Positions 56,860 through 64,000 of a DNA stretch of 64,000 nt are shown one piece after another; position 1 is the stretch's first letter; every line of letters starts with the position of its first letter. Source of the DNA: Bacteroidaceae bacterium (lineage in GTDB: Bacteria > Bacteroidota > Bacteroidia > Bacteroidales > Bacteroidaceae); assembly GCA_017442855.1 (NCBI GenBank), contig JAFSPM010000024.1:124001-188000 (forward strand). The letters are read 5' to 3'. A program made the translations under genes and the position numbers. The notes beneath the pieces are model-generated. The model was given only the letters and a program-made list of their open reading frames with translations, did no database searches and was not told the DNA's origin.

Positions 56860-57690
56860 TTACCTGTCTGCTTGAATGTTCCAAGTACAGCAATTCAACG
56901 CTCCACCTTCTCGAACAATATTGTCGCAATCCCATATCGGATGACATTCACATTTAGGAAATGCCTCTGCTATCTGCTTGAATGCAATCTCTGCGAGTTT
57001 GTCTTCCAGCATAGGGATAAAGAGATGCTGGCCTACATGTAAGAAGTTGATATAAGCCCAACTTTTATCTGTGTTAGTGTCATAATGAAGTTCGGAAATA
57101 TCGAAATGAGGTTTTAGTGCAGAAATGAGTTTCTTTCGTAAGGCTTTGTCAAAATCACAATAATTATTGAGCAACACACAACCATCACCCATGTATCTCA
57201 CCATCCCATCTGCATGACCATACTCATCATAGTAATCTTCTGGTATTAGAATGATTTCTGTCTCCAATAATTTACTTAGCTTGTCAATGAGTATGTTATG
57301 ATTATAATTTGAATTCTCCCTATAAATCTTGTCTGTCATAATCACCTTGTCACCACAACTAATGACATTACCTCCATCAATAATGATGTCGGAATTGATG
57401 ACATGTATACCAAGTTCTTGGAGGATGGAGGATTTGTCAGGCTTGTATTCAGGGTTGTCTTTTAGATAGTTAGGACTGTAGTTGAATCTGACAAACTTCT
57501 CTTTGTTTACTTGAACGGGCATATAGTCGCGAGCCCAAATATGGTATGGGGATGAGGCGTTAGGTAGATAGCTCCATTCAATTCCTTTGCTATGCATGAT
57601 GTCTAAAAGATGCCTTGTTGCATTTACATAAGCATGAAAAGTCATTCCTTTTGCAAGTAAAACTTTATTAGTTTCAAAATTAGTAATCAT
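56860..57690 (-). CDS. Agmatine deiminase/peptidylarginine deiminase-like protein, short form
   Basis: 276-residue member of the guanidine-modifying (pentein) superfamily, shorter than true agmatine deiminases (about 350). The substrate-binding and catalytic signatures are present: IWARDYMPV, IIIDGGNV, DEYGHADGMVRYM (His and Asp) and EGGALNCCTW, where the first Cys is in the nucleophile position. No signal peptide. It could hydrolyse agmatine, arginine or another guanidine; the N-terminal trimming makes the exact substrate uncertain. AT-rich like the convergent gene at 56174. A -7 box lies 40 bp upstream. Confidence 0.8.
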   Translation of the reverse strand: MITNFETNKVLLAKGMTFHAYVNATRHLLDIMHSKGIEWSYLPNASSPYHIWARDYMPVQVNKEKFVRFNYSPNYLKDNPEYKPDKSSILQELGIHVINSDIIIDGGNVISCGDKVIMTDKIYRENSNYNHNILIDKLSKLLETEIILIPEDYYDEYGHADGMVRYMGDGCVLLNNYCDFDKALRKKLISALKPHFDISELHYDTNTDKSWAYINFLHVGQHLFIPMLEDKLAEIAFKQIAEAFPKCECHPIWDCDNIVREGGALNCCTWNIQADR

Positions 57691-57730
57691 AATATTTTAT
57701 TTATTGATATTTAAATGTTTACGTTTTATG

Positions 57731-57738
57731 CAAAGGTA
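57731..57738 (-). promoter_or_regulatory. Promoter -7 box for the deiminase-like gene
   Basis: TACCTTTG on the minus strand, 40 bp before ATG 57690. Confidence 0.6.
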
Positions 57739-57857
57739 TGAAGAGATGCTCGTTCCTTCAAACTTTTTATGTTAAAAGGCGGTTAAAGTTTTCGAAGGAG
57801 TTATTATAATTATATCATGGGAAAACTATCAAAAATAAACCATTACTTGTTTCTAAA

Positions 57858-58126
57858 TCGTTTAGCGGTAGCTGGCAGGCCGTTTAACGGTAGTAAACGG
57901 GTGGCTTAACGGTACTAAGCTCTGAAATTCTCTAGAAAATTTTGCCGTTTACTAGTAGTAAAGGAATCGCGAGCCCGTAGCGAGCCATTAAATTCTCTAG
58001 AGAATTATAGAGCGTGCTACGTTCTCGCAAAGGACGAGAACCGTTCTCGTTTGCGACGAGATACGTCCTCGTTTTTTCTCCCTAGTTACAAAAAAAGATT
58101 TTCCTAGTTACTAAAAAAGTTTTTCC
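57858..58126. repeat. Non-coding island of small palindromes and direct repeats
   Basis: Within the 974-bp gap before metK. GTTTA-ACGGTAG-TAAAC and GCTTA-ACGGTAC-TAAGC (57882-57920) share a loop but have compensating stem bases, and TTTAC-TAGTA-GTAAA follows near 57948. AAATTCTCTAGAAAATTT (57925) and the perfect palindrome AATTCTCTAGAGAATT (57991-58006) come next, with GCGAGCC twice between them. Then GTTCTCG...CGAGAAC inverted repeats (58020-58072) and the direct repeat CCTAGTTACnAAAAAAG (58081 and 58103). No open frame or known RNA is recognised. Confidence 0.7.
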
Positions 58127-58190
58127 TAACGTTGCAACAGATCAAGAGAAATATAGGACACTAAAAAGTAAAGAAAAAGTTTTTGCAAAA

Positions 58191-58468
58191 AACTCTTCAC
58201 TCTTCACTTTTAGAGTATAATCTACTGGTATTTATACAATTAAAGGAGTGAAGAGTCTTTCCAACTCTTCACTAACTCTACACCACCCTACACATATATA
58301 AATATTTGGCGCTTATAAAAGGCGATTTGAAAGGCTAATAAAGGGAATAAGACTTCAGCAAAAGTGAAAAGAGTGAAGAGTTAGTGAAGAGTGAGAGGCA
58401 CTATTCACCAACATAACACATTATATAACAAAGTTTTACAACCAAATAGTGAAGAGTGAAGGGTGAAA
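58191..58468. repeat. GTGAAGAGT repeat cluster in both orientations
   Basis: The motif GTGAAGAGT or its complement occurs at least seven times: 58191-58207 (complement, twice), 58246, 58264 (complement), 58374, 58384 and 58448. ACTCTTCACTAACTCT (58264-58279) and AGAGTTAGTGAAGAGT (58377-58392) are a perfect 16-bp inverted repeat 97 bp apart. Units are not evenly spaced, so this is neither a CRISPR nor a simple tandem array. Confidence 0.75.
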
Positions 58469-58553
58469 TCAAAATTCATTTTATTTTTATTATAAAATGT
58501 AGTTGTCAAATCTCAGCATGGAAGATTAGTGAAGAAATAAATATGGAAGGTTA

Positions 58554-58585
58554 TTTGGCTTGGGTAAAGAAAAAGTGTATCTTTG
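58554..58585 (+). promoter_or_regulatory. Bacteroidetes promoter for metK
   Basis: TTTG (58554-58557), 20-bp spacer, TATCTTTG (58578-58585), leader of about 70 nt before ATG 58665. No SAM riboswitch fold was recognised in the short leader. Confidence 0.85.
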
Positions 58586-58664
58586 CAGACGAATTACTAT
58601 TATATATTAACAAGGTGGATGGATTTGCATTGCTTGCAACCACACTAAAAAATGCTAAAATATT

Positions 58665-59957
58665 ATGGGATACTTATTTACATCTGAATCGGTGTCGGAA
58701 GGACACCCAGACAAAGTGGCGGATCAGATATCTGACGCCATCCTTGACAAACTTCTTGCTTACGACCCTCAATCAAAAGTGGCTTGCGAAACGTTGGTGA
58801 CTACCGGACAGGTAGTGCTGGCTGGTGAGGTAAAGACCAAGGCGTATATCGATATGCCATTGGTGGCTCGCCAAGTGATCAAGCGCATTGGATATACCAA
58901 AGGGGAGTATATGTTTGAAAGCAACTCATGCGGTGTGCTGAGTGCCATTCATGAACAGAGTCCTGATATTAATCGTGGTGTGGAGCGTGAAGACCCTATG
59001 AATCAGGGCGCTGGCGACCAAGGCATGATGTTTGGCTATGCCACCAACGAGACAGAAAACTTTATGCCGTTGTCACTGGATCTGGCTCATCGCATACTGA
59101 GAGTGCTGGCCGAGATACGTCGCGAAGGCAAGGTAATGACCTACCTCAGACCTGATGCCAAAAGTCAGGTGACCATTGAGTACGACGACAATGGACAACC
59201 AGCACGCATAGACACTATCGTAGTTTCGACCCAGCACGATGATTTTATACAACCTGTTGACGATAGCAAAGAGTCTGAGGAGAAGGCCGACGAGGAGATG
59301 CTGACCATCATCCGCAATGATGTGAAGCAAGTGCTGATGCCTCGTGTGTTGGCTACCATCAAGGCCGAGCATGTAAGAAAGCTCTTTAATGATGATATTA
59401 CTTTCCACGTGAATCCTACGGGCAAGTTTGTGATTGGTGGTCCGCATGGGGATACGGGTCTCACTGGACGAAAGATTATTGTTGATACCTATGGCGGCAA
59501 GGGTGCTCATGGTGGTGGTGCTTTCTCTGGCAAAGACCCCAGCAAGGTGGACAGAAGTGCGGCTTATGCGGCACGACACATTGCCAAGAACTTGGTGGCC
59601 GCTGGTGTGAGTGACGAGGTGTTGGTTCAGGTATCTTATGCCATCGGTGTGGCAGAGCCAGTGAGCATCTATGTGAATACCTACGGACGCAGTCATGTGA
59701 AGATGAGCGATGGTGAGATAGCCAAGGTGGTGGGGCGCTTGTTCGACCTCAGGCCCAAGGCAATAGAAGACCGACTGAAGTTGCGTAACCCCATCTATGA
59801 GGAGACAGCTGCTTATGGACACATGGGACGCGAGCCACAGACGGTGGTGAAGCATTTCCGTTCAATTTATGAGGGCGACAAAGATGTGGAGGTAGAGCTG
59901 TTTACATGGGAGAAGCTGGATTATGTTGAAAAGGTAAAGCATGCCTTCGGTATTTAA
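58665..59957 (+). CDS. metK: S-adenosylmethionine synthetase
   Basis: 430-residue enzyme making SAM from methionine and ATP, cytoplasmic. Motifs: [22 protein letters not shown] (ATP/Mg), [12 protein letters not shown] (methionine site), [21 protein letters not shown] and [22 protein letters not shown] (P-loop-like). A 25-residue acidic insertion ([14 protein letters not shown], about 205-218) makes it longer than E. coli MetK (384), a form found in Bacteroidetes. The ureohydrolase-like gene starts within its last 17 bp, and the cluster continues to the window end. Confidence 0.96.
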   Translation: MGYLFTSESVSEGHPDKVADQISDAILDKLLAYDPQSKVACETLVTTGQVVLAGEVKTKAYIDMPLVARQVIKRIGYTKGEYMFESNSCGVLSAIHEQSPDINRGVEREDPMNQGAGDQGMMFGYATNETENFMPLSLDLAHRILRVLAEIRREGKVMTYLRPDAKSQVTIEYDDNGQPARIDTIVVSTQHDDFIQPVDDSKESEEKADEEMLTIIRNDVKQVLMPRVLATIKAEHVRKLFNDDITFHVNPTGKFVIGGPHGDTGLTGRKIIVDTYGGKGAHGGGAFSGKDPSKVDRSAAYAARHIAKNLVAAGVSDEVLVQVSYAIGVAEPVSIYVNTYGRSHVKMSDGEIAKVVGRLFDLRPKAIEDRLKLRNPIYEETAAYGHMGREPQTVVKHFRSIYEGDKDVEVELFTWEKLDYVEKVKHAFGI

Positions 59958-60678
59958 TTTCACGCATGTGTATGAGGCCTATGCCTTCATGCAGGACGAG
60001 GCTTTCAGTTGGGTGGATTGTGCCCAGGTGGAGGGTACCGACTGCTATTGCGATACTGAGGCCGAGAAACAACTGAAGGAGCTGATGGCTCAACAACCAT
60101 TGAAGGATGTTCATTGGATAGATTCTGGCGACTATCACTATTTGAGCAAGTTGTGGACAGATTGTATAGAGGTGCCGTTTACCTTGGTGGTGCTCGACCA
60201 TCATCCTGATATGCAACGTCCTATGTTTGGTGAACTGCTTTCGTGTGGCAGTTGGGTAAGGGTAGCACTCGAACAGAACCCAATGCTGAAACAGGTATGG
60301 CTCATTGGGGTGGATGACAAGCTGATAGAGGAGACATCGGGCTTTGGTGACAAGGTAAAGGTGGTGAGCGAAAGCAACTTGCTGCACAAGCCGTTGGATG
60401 AGATCATTAGGGAAATTCAGATTGACTATCCTGTATATCTATCCATAGACAAGGATGTGATGAGTCCTAATGAATGTACCACCAACTGGGATCAAGGCTC
60501 CATGAGTTGGCGACAACTGGAAATCTTACTGAAGCAGTTGGCGAAGTACGAAGTGCTGGGCATTGACATTTGTGGGGAGGAGCCTAAGATACTCACTGAG
60601 TGTTGCTATGGGCAGGATGCCAAGTTCAATGCCAAATTTAACGAAGGTCTTTATAATCTAATAAAGGAGATATTTTAA
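59941..60678 (+). CDS. Divergent arginase/agmatinase-family protein
   Basis: 245-residue protein of the ureohydrolase fold, shorter than arginase or agmatinase (about 300). The manganese-site motifs are recognisable but altered: SGDYHY (usual GGDHS), VLDHHPDM (usual DAHxD) and SIDKDVMSP (usual SxDxDxxDP), with the late GIDICGE Glu. It may hydrolyse a guanidine compound or have another hydrolase role. ATG 59941 overlaps metK by 17 bp and its stop overlaps the LOG gene start. Position next to metK, with speA in the same window, hints at polyamine or arginine metabolism, but this is an inference. Confidence 0.75.
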   Translation: MPSVFNFTHVYEAYAFMQDEAFSWVDCAQVEGTDCYCDTEAEKQLKELMAQQPLKDVHWIDSGDYHYLSKLWTDCIEVPFTLVVLDHHPDMQRPMFGELLSCGSWVRVALEQNPMLKQVWLIGVDDKLIEETSGFGDKVKVVSESNLLHKPLDEIIREIQIDYPVYLSIDKDVMSPNECTTNWDQGSMSWRQLEILLKQLAKYEVLGIDICGEEPKILTECCYGQDAKFNAKFNEGLYNLIKEIF

Positions 60679-61268
60679 TGTTCAATCAGATTAAGGCGGT
60701 GGCTGTTTATTGTGCCTCCAGCACACAAGTGAAACAAGCCTATATAGAGGATGCTGCTAAGTTGGGTGAGTTATTCGCTAAGCACGGTGTAACCTTGGTG
60801 TATGGTGGTGGTGCCGTAGGTTTGATGGGTGCCATTTGTGATGCCGTGAAAGCACATGGAGGCAAGGCCATCGGTGTGATACCCCGTTTTATGGTGGAAA
60901 AAGGATGGTTGCGTCCAGGACTTGACGAAGTGATTGAGGTGGAGACGATGGCTGAACGCAAGCGCATCATGGCAGAGATAACAGATGCTGCTGTTGCCCT
61001 TCCAGGTGGGGTAGGTACTTTCGACGAACTGATGGACATTGTGGCGCTCAAGAAGTTGGGCCTTTATCTCAAGCCAGTGGTGATTGTCAATACCCAGGAC
61101 TATTACCGACCATTGGCAACTTTGCTGGAACGATCAGTTACTGAGCATTTCCAGGACGAGAAGTTCCGCCATGTTTGGAGAATGGCCAATACACCAGAAG
61201 AGGCCATGGACTTCGTTTTCTCTGAACCTTACTGGACAGAAGATGTGATTGTGAATGCTGCTTTATGA
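60678..61268 (+). CDS. LOG family protein (TIGR00730, nucleotide phosphoribohydrolase)
   Basis: 196-residue Rossmann-like enzyme of the LOG/YgdH group, which removes ribose 5-phosphate from nucleoside monophosphates (cytokinin activation in plants). It shows VAVYCASST, VYGGGAVGLMGA, MAERKRIM and the signature PGGVGTFDELMD, where the Glu is catalytic. Length is normal for the short form. Its ATG overlaps the stop of the ureohydrolase-like gene by one base (TTTTAATG), and it overlaps the DUF4271 gene by 4 bp. Confidence 0.93.
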   Translation: MFNQIKAVAVYCASSTQVKQAYIEDAAKLGELFAKHGVTLVYGGGAVGLMGAICDAVKAHGGKAIGVIPRFMVEKGWLRPGLDEVIEVETMAERKRIMAEITDAAVALPGGVGTFDELMDIVALKKLGLYLKPVVIVNTQDYYRPLATLLERSVTEHFQDEKFRHVWRMANTPEEAMDFVFSEPYWTEDVIVNAAL

Positions 61269-61966
61269 TAGGGGAACCGATAACATATCAGTTGAAGTCG
61301 GATGATGTCGTGACAATCACTTTGATTATCTGTGCATTTCTGGTGACAGCTGCATTGGTGATGATAGGCAAGCCTTGGCTGCGAAAGATAGGACAGTTTC
61401 CCTTGTTTAACTTCCGTCAGAACGACTTGATGGTGACAGAAACACCTGGTGGCATTCAGTCTTTCTTGGTGTTGCAGATGGGGCTGGCTATAAGTATCCT
61501 GCTACTTGATATTTCCTTTCGCATGATTCCAAATGTGTCCGAACTGCCTTTGCCATCGTTGGTTATACTGGTCTATTTTTTTATTCTTGCAGCTATTTTT
61601 TTAGCGTTCCGCTGGTTGCTTTATAAGTTTGTGCTTTGGATGTTTGTTCAGCCAGCTCAGATACCACTTATCATGGAGGCATGGACCAACTCTGTTTGCT
61701 TGGAGGGGGTGTTGTTATTGCCATTCCTAATGATTGATATATATTACAACATTCCCTTTGTTTTGTTCGTTATAGGCTTGTCTGTAGTATCGTTTTTTCC
61801 AAGATTTTGGTACTTTTATTGGCTAAAAAAACTTTTTTGCCTGAATTTGTATGGCAGTTTGCTAATATTTTTGTACTTTTGTGCGCTCGAATTCGTTCCT
61901 CTGCTTTTTATAATCTTTGGAACGAGTAATTTGAACCGATATTTACTATTTAATTTTTATTATTAG
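61265..61966 (+). CDS. DUF4271 family integral membrane protein
   Basis: 233-residue protein with about six hydrophobic spans (VVTITLIICAFLVTAALVMIG; LPSLVILVYFFILAAIFLA; a central VLLLPFLMIDIYYN; and others to the C-terminus). It matches the Bacteroidetes DUF4271 proteins typically encoded directly before hemD, as here. The function is unknown. Its start overlaps the LOG stop by 4 bp (ATGA), and hemD begins 19 bp after its stop. Confidence 0.85.
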   Translation: MIGEPITYQLKSDDVVTITLIICAFLVTAALVMIGKPWLRKIGQFPLFNFRQNDLMVTETPGGIQSFLVLQMGLAISILLLDISFRMIPNVSELPLPSLVILVYFFILAAIFLAFRWLLYKFVLWMFVQPAQIPLIMEAWTNSVCLEGVLLLPFLMIDIYYNIPFVLFVIGLSVVSFFPRFWYFYWLKKLFCLNLYGSLLIFLYFCALEFVPLLFIIFGTSNLNRYLLFNFYY

Positions 61967-61985
61967 TTTTTAAGTCGCTTTGGAA

Positions 61986-62723
61986 ATGAAGAAGTTATTA
62001 GTTTCTCAACCCAAGCCAGCTACGGATAAGTCACCGTATTACGATATCGCGGCAAAATATGGTATTGAGATTGAATTTAAACCATTCATCAAGGTAGAAA
62101 GATTGTCTGCTAAGGATTTCCGTGCACAGAAGATTAACATCTTAGATCACACTGCCATCATCTTTACCTCCCGTCATGGTATCGACCATTTCTTTCATTT
62201 GTGTGAAGACATGCGCATTGTCATTCCTGAGACAATGAAGTATTTCTGTGTAGCTGAGAAGATTGCTCTCTATATACAGAAGTACGTGCAGTATCGCAAG
62301 CGTAAGGTGTTCTATGGTGCTACCGGCAAGTTTGAGGATCTGCTTCCTGCTATCGTGAAGCATAAGAACGAGAAATATTTCATTCCAATGTCTGATGTGC
62401 ACAACGATGACATCAAGAACATGCTTGATGCTGTAAAGATTCAGCATACTGAGGGTGTGATGTATCGTACCATCAGCAATGACTTTACGCCAGAAGAAAT
62501 TGCACAGTATGACGGATTTATCTTCTTCAGTCCGGCAGGAATAGCCTCTTTGAAAAAGAACGATCCTAACTTTGTGCAGGGTAAGGTGAAGATTGGCGCA
62601 TTGGGCGCCACTACTGCTCAGGCAGTGAAGGATGCAGGTTTGCGACTTGATTTCCAGGCTCCAACGCCAGAAGCACCATCAATGACCGCTGCCCTTGAGA
62701 ATTTTTTGAAGGATCATTCCTAA
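61986..62723 (+). CDS. hemD: Uroporphyrinogen-III synthase
   Basis: 245-residue two-lobed HemD-family protein that closes hydroxymethylbilane to uroporphyrinogen III. It shows KKLLVSQPKP, IIFTSRHGIDHFF (first lobe), YFCVAEKIALYIQ, and in the second lobe DGFIFFSPAGIASL and IGALGATTAQAVKDAGLRLDFQAPTPEAPSM, the conserved end of the family. ATG 61986 is used rather than TTG 61980. The pathway may be partial in Bacteroidales, which often need haem, so the family call is firmer than the pathway role. Confidence 0.87.
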   Translation: MKKLLVSQPKPATDKSPYYDIAAKYGIEIEFKPFIKVERLSAKDFRAQKINILDHTAIIFTSRHGIDHFFHLCEDMRIVIPETMKYFCVAEKIALYIQKYVQYRKRKVFYGATGKFEDLLPAIVKHKNEKYFIPMSDVHNDDIKNMLDAVKIQHTEGVMYRTISNDFTPEEIAQYDGFIFFSPAGIASLKKNDPNFVQGKVKIGALGATTAQAVKDAGLRLDFQAPTPEAPSMTAALENFLKDHS

Positions 62724-62735
62724 AACATAATATGT

Positions 62736-63164
62736 ATGCCCAACACACTGAAGAAAGCCGAAAGGCTTGACCGGAAAAAGGTGATTGGGAAGATGTTCAC
62801 AGGAGGGGCAGGTGCCCATTCGTTCACCGTCTTCCCTCTTCGTGTGGTGTACCTTACGGAGCCTGAGCTGAAGTCTCAGGCTTCTGTGCTTATTTCTGTG
62901 TCCAAGCGATACTTCAAACATGCTGTTGATCGCAACAGGGTGAAAAGACAGATACGTGAGGCTTACAGGCTGAACAAACATAGCCTGTTGGAGATGTTGG
63001 CTATCCGTAATGAGAAGATGGCTGTGTCGTTCATTTACCTTACTGATGAGTTGATGCCTACTGACTTTATAGAGAAACGCATGAAGATGGCTTTGGAAAA
63101 GATGGTGGAGAAGCTGACAATAGAGCATCCTAACACTGTAGCTCATGAGAAAAGTGTTGTCTGA
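62736..63164 (+). CDS. rnpA: Ribonuclease P protein component
   Basis: 142-residue basic protein that helps the RNase P RNA mature tRNA 5' ends. Family features: an N-terminal [19 protein letters not shown] and the RNR motif in [21 protein letters not shown]. In most bacteria rnpA lies beside rpmH; here it stands between hemD and yidD, the usual Bacteroidetes order. It overlaps yidD by 20 bp. Confidence 0.95.
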   Translation: MPNTLKKAERLDRKKVIGKMFTGGAGAHSFTVFPLRVVYLTEPELKSQASVLISVSKRYFKHAVDRNRVKRQIREAYRLNKHSLLEMLAIRNEKMAVSFIYLTDELMPTDFIEKRMKMALEKMVEKLTIEHPNTVAHEKSVV

Positions 63165-63366
63165 GATATTGCTGTTGCCCATCTATTTCTATCAAAGGTT
63201 CATCTCACCCATGATAGGTCCTTCGTGTAGGTTTACTCCCACCTGCTCGCAATATGCGGTGGAGGCTATCAAGAAACATGGTCCGTTGAAAGGGTTATAT
63301 TTAGCTGTTAAAAGAATACTCAGATGTCATCCGTGGGGTGGCTCTGGTTATGACCCTGTCCCATGA
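63145..63366 (+). CDS. yidD: Membrane protein insertion efficiency factor
   Basis: 73-residue protein of the YidD/DUF37 family, linked to membrane protein insertion by YidC. The family core is plain: [27 protein letters not shown]...[15 protein letters not shown], with the conserved Cys residues. It overlaps rnpA by 20 bp and TatD by 4 bp (ATGA). Confidence 0.96.
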   Translation: MRKVLSEILLLPIYFYQRFISPMIGPSCRFTPTCSQYAVEAIKKHGPLKGLYLAVKRILRCHPWGGSGYDPVP

Positions 63367-64000
63367 ATCAGCATGTATTAGACATTCATACCCATCATGA
63401 AGATGGGAAACCTGGAGAGGCCATTATTTGCAAGATGCCTCACGATTTTGTTCCTACACCTGGCTATTGGTATTCTGTGGGCATACATCCTTGGGAAGTG
63501 TTGAATATCCATGGTAAAGAGCTGCTTGATCTGCATTCTTTAGCTCAGCACCATCAAGTGGTGGCCATTGGCGAGACGGGTTTCGACAGGATTAGACCGT
63601 TAAGTCAGTTTACGCAGACTTTATTGTTTGGTAACCATTCAAATATCGCAGACGAAGTGGGTAAGCCCTTAATTATTCATATGGTGAAGGCTGCCGATTT
63701 GCTATTGGCCGAGAAGAAGAAGTTAAATCCTCAGGTGCCCTGGGTCATTCATGGTTTTCGTGGGAAACCTCAGGAAGCTGAGCAATTGCTAAATGCTGGT
63801 CTGTATCTATCGTTTGGCGAACATTATAATGTGGATACTTTGCGGGCAACCCCGCTTGATCGTCTTTTCTTGGAAACTGATGAGGCTACTTGTGGCATAG
63901 GTTTCATATACGATAAGGTGGCGGCAGACCTTGGAATGGAGGTGGAAAGACTGAAAGAGGTGGTGAAAAAGAACATCGATTGCATCTTTTTTAATGGAGA
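63363..64000 (+). CDS. TatD family metal-dependent hydrolase, 3' end outside window
   Basis: Open frame from ATG 63363 to the window edge (about 212 codons; no stop reached). It starts [15 protein letters not shown], with the DxHxH metal site. Further motifs are VAIGETGFD (Glu ligand), [17 protein letters not shown] (His) and FLETDEA (Asp). These are TatD-type amidohydrolase fold features, as in DNA or D-aminoacyl-tRNA-like nucleases of the family. The short spacing between GETGFD and the next motif suggests a compact form. ATG overlaps the yidD TGA by 4 bp. Confidence 0.9.
   Translation, partial: MNQHVLDIHTHHEDGKPGEAIICKMPHDFVPTPGYWYSVGIHPWEVLNIHGKELLDLHSLAQHHQVVAIGETGFDRIRPLSQFTQTLLFGNHSNIADEVGKPLIIHMVKAADLLLAEKKKLNPQVPWVIHGFRGKPQEAEQLLNAGLYLSFGEHYNVDTLRATPLDRLFLETDEATCGIGFIYDKVAADLGMEVERLKEVVKKNIDCIFFNG

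Noticed and set aside
58191-58468. Possible CRISPR array (GTGAAGAGT repeats)
   Set aside because: The repeated word is too short, lies in both orientations and has irregular spacing; no cas genes are present.
58586-58664. SAM riboswitch ahead of metK
   Set aside because: The leader after the -7 box is only about 70 nt, AT-rich, and I see no fold resembling SAM-I, SAM-II or related classes.
58456-58800. 114-codon plus-strand open frame upstream of and into metK
   Set aside because: Overlaps the metK promoter and start in another frame; no domain.

Overview
The window is a gene-dense chromosomal segment from a Bacteroidales bacterium, most likely Prevotella/Segatella or a close relative. Three things point there. 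Many genes are preceded by the Bacteroidetes vegetative promoter (-33 TTTG, about 19-20 bp, -7 TAnnTTTG). The gene content is typical of anaerobic gut or oral Bacteroidales: class III ribonucleotide reductase, a succinate/acetyl-CoA transferase, biosynthetic arginine decarboxylase and many secreted carbohydrate-active proteins. The exported proteins carry Bacteroidetes-style signal peptides, including lipoproteins and SusC-type plug domains. No prophage, transposase, integrase or CRISPR array was seen.

Layout. 1-4.4 kb (+): the end of dihydrolipoyl dehydrogenase, an M13 zinc lipoprotein peptidase and a PBP4-type DD-carboxypeptidase. 4.4-4.75 kb: a repeat-rich gap with a 66-bp-spaced palindrome pair, a 22-bp x 4 tandem repeat and a duplicated tail of the next gene. 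4.7-15 kb: CoA-transferase, a small membrane protein, an orphan leader, miaB, a C-terminal processing protease with a PfkB kinase, two identical tRNA-Asn genes, a partner-switching set (STAS protein, SLC13 transporter, anti-sigma kinase) and comF. 15-28.8 kb: nrdDG with an unusual hairpin leader, argS-topA, metG with a Wzx-type flippase and two glycosyltransferases, and an ECF sigma factor with its probable anti-sigma factor behind an ECF-type promoter. 28.8-37.9 kb: argB-speA, cutC, a sialate-esterase-like protein, a glycosidase-like protein, a polysaccharide deacetylase, aroK and an RNase H. 38.0-41.6 kb: two near-duplicate 'plug-only' SusC fragments flank a convergent two-component system whose response regulator is split by one in-frame stop codon. 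41.7-51.7 kb: three secreted esterases, rnhB, three tandem Tat-signal TIM-barrel proteins, gpmI and a DUF3109 protein. 51.8-56 kb: gyrB, rpsT/tRNA-Glu, recO and a TerB-DnaJ protein. 56-58.6 kb: an AT-rich two-gene module and about 0.9 kb of non-coding repeats. 58.6-64 kb: metK, a divergent ureohydrolase, LOG, DUF4271, hemD, rnpA, yidD and a truncated TatD gene, tightly overlapped.

The best candidate for something undescribed is the 38.0-41.6 kb cassette. Two complete barrel-less TonB-plug proteins, with an 89-bp identical patch that suggests gene conversion, enclose a histidine kinase and a response regulator interrupted in its interdomain linker. Next in interest are the Tat-exported TIM-barrel triplet, the transporter embedded in a partner-switching operon, the paired CCAAAACGG hairpins ahead of nrdD, and the repeat island upstream of metK.

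Function names rest on motif recognition by eye. No database search was run, and start codons were often moved downstream of the longest reading frame because a promoter -7 box lies inside the longer version.
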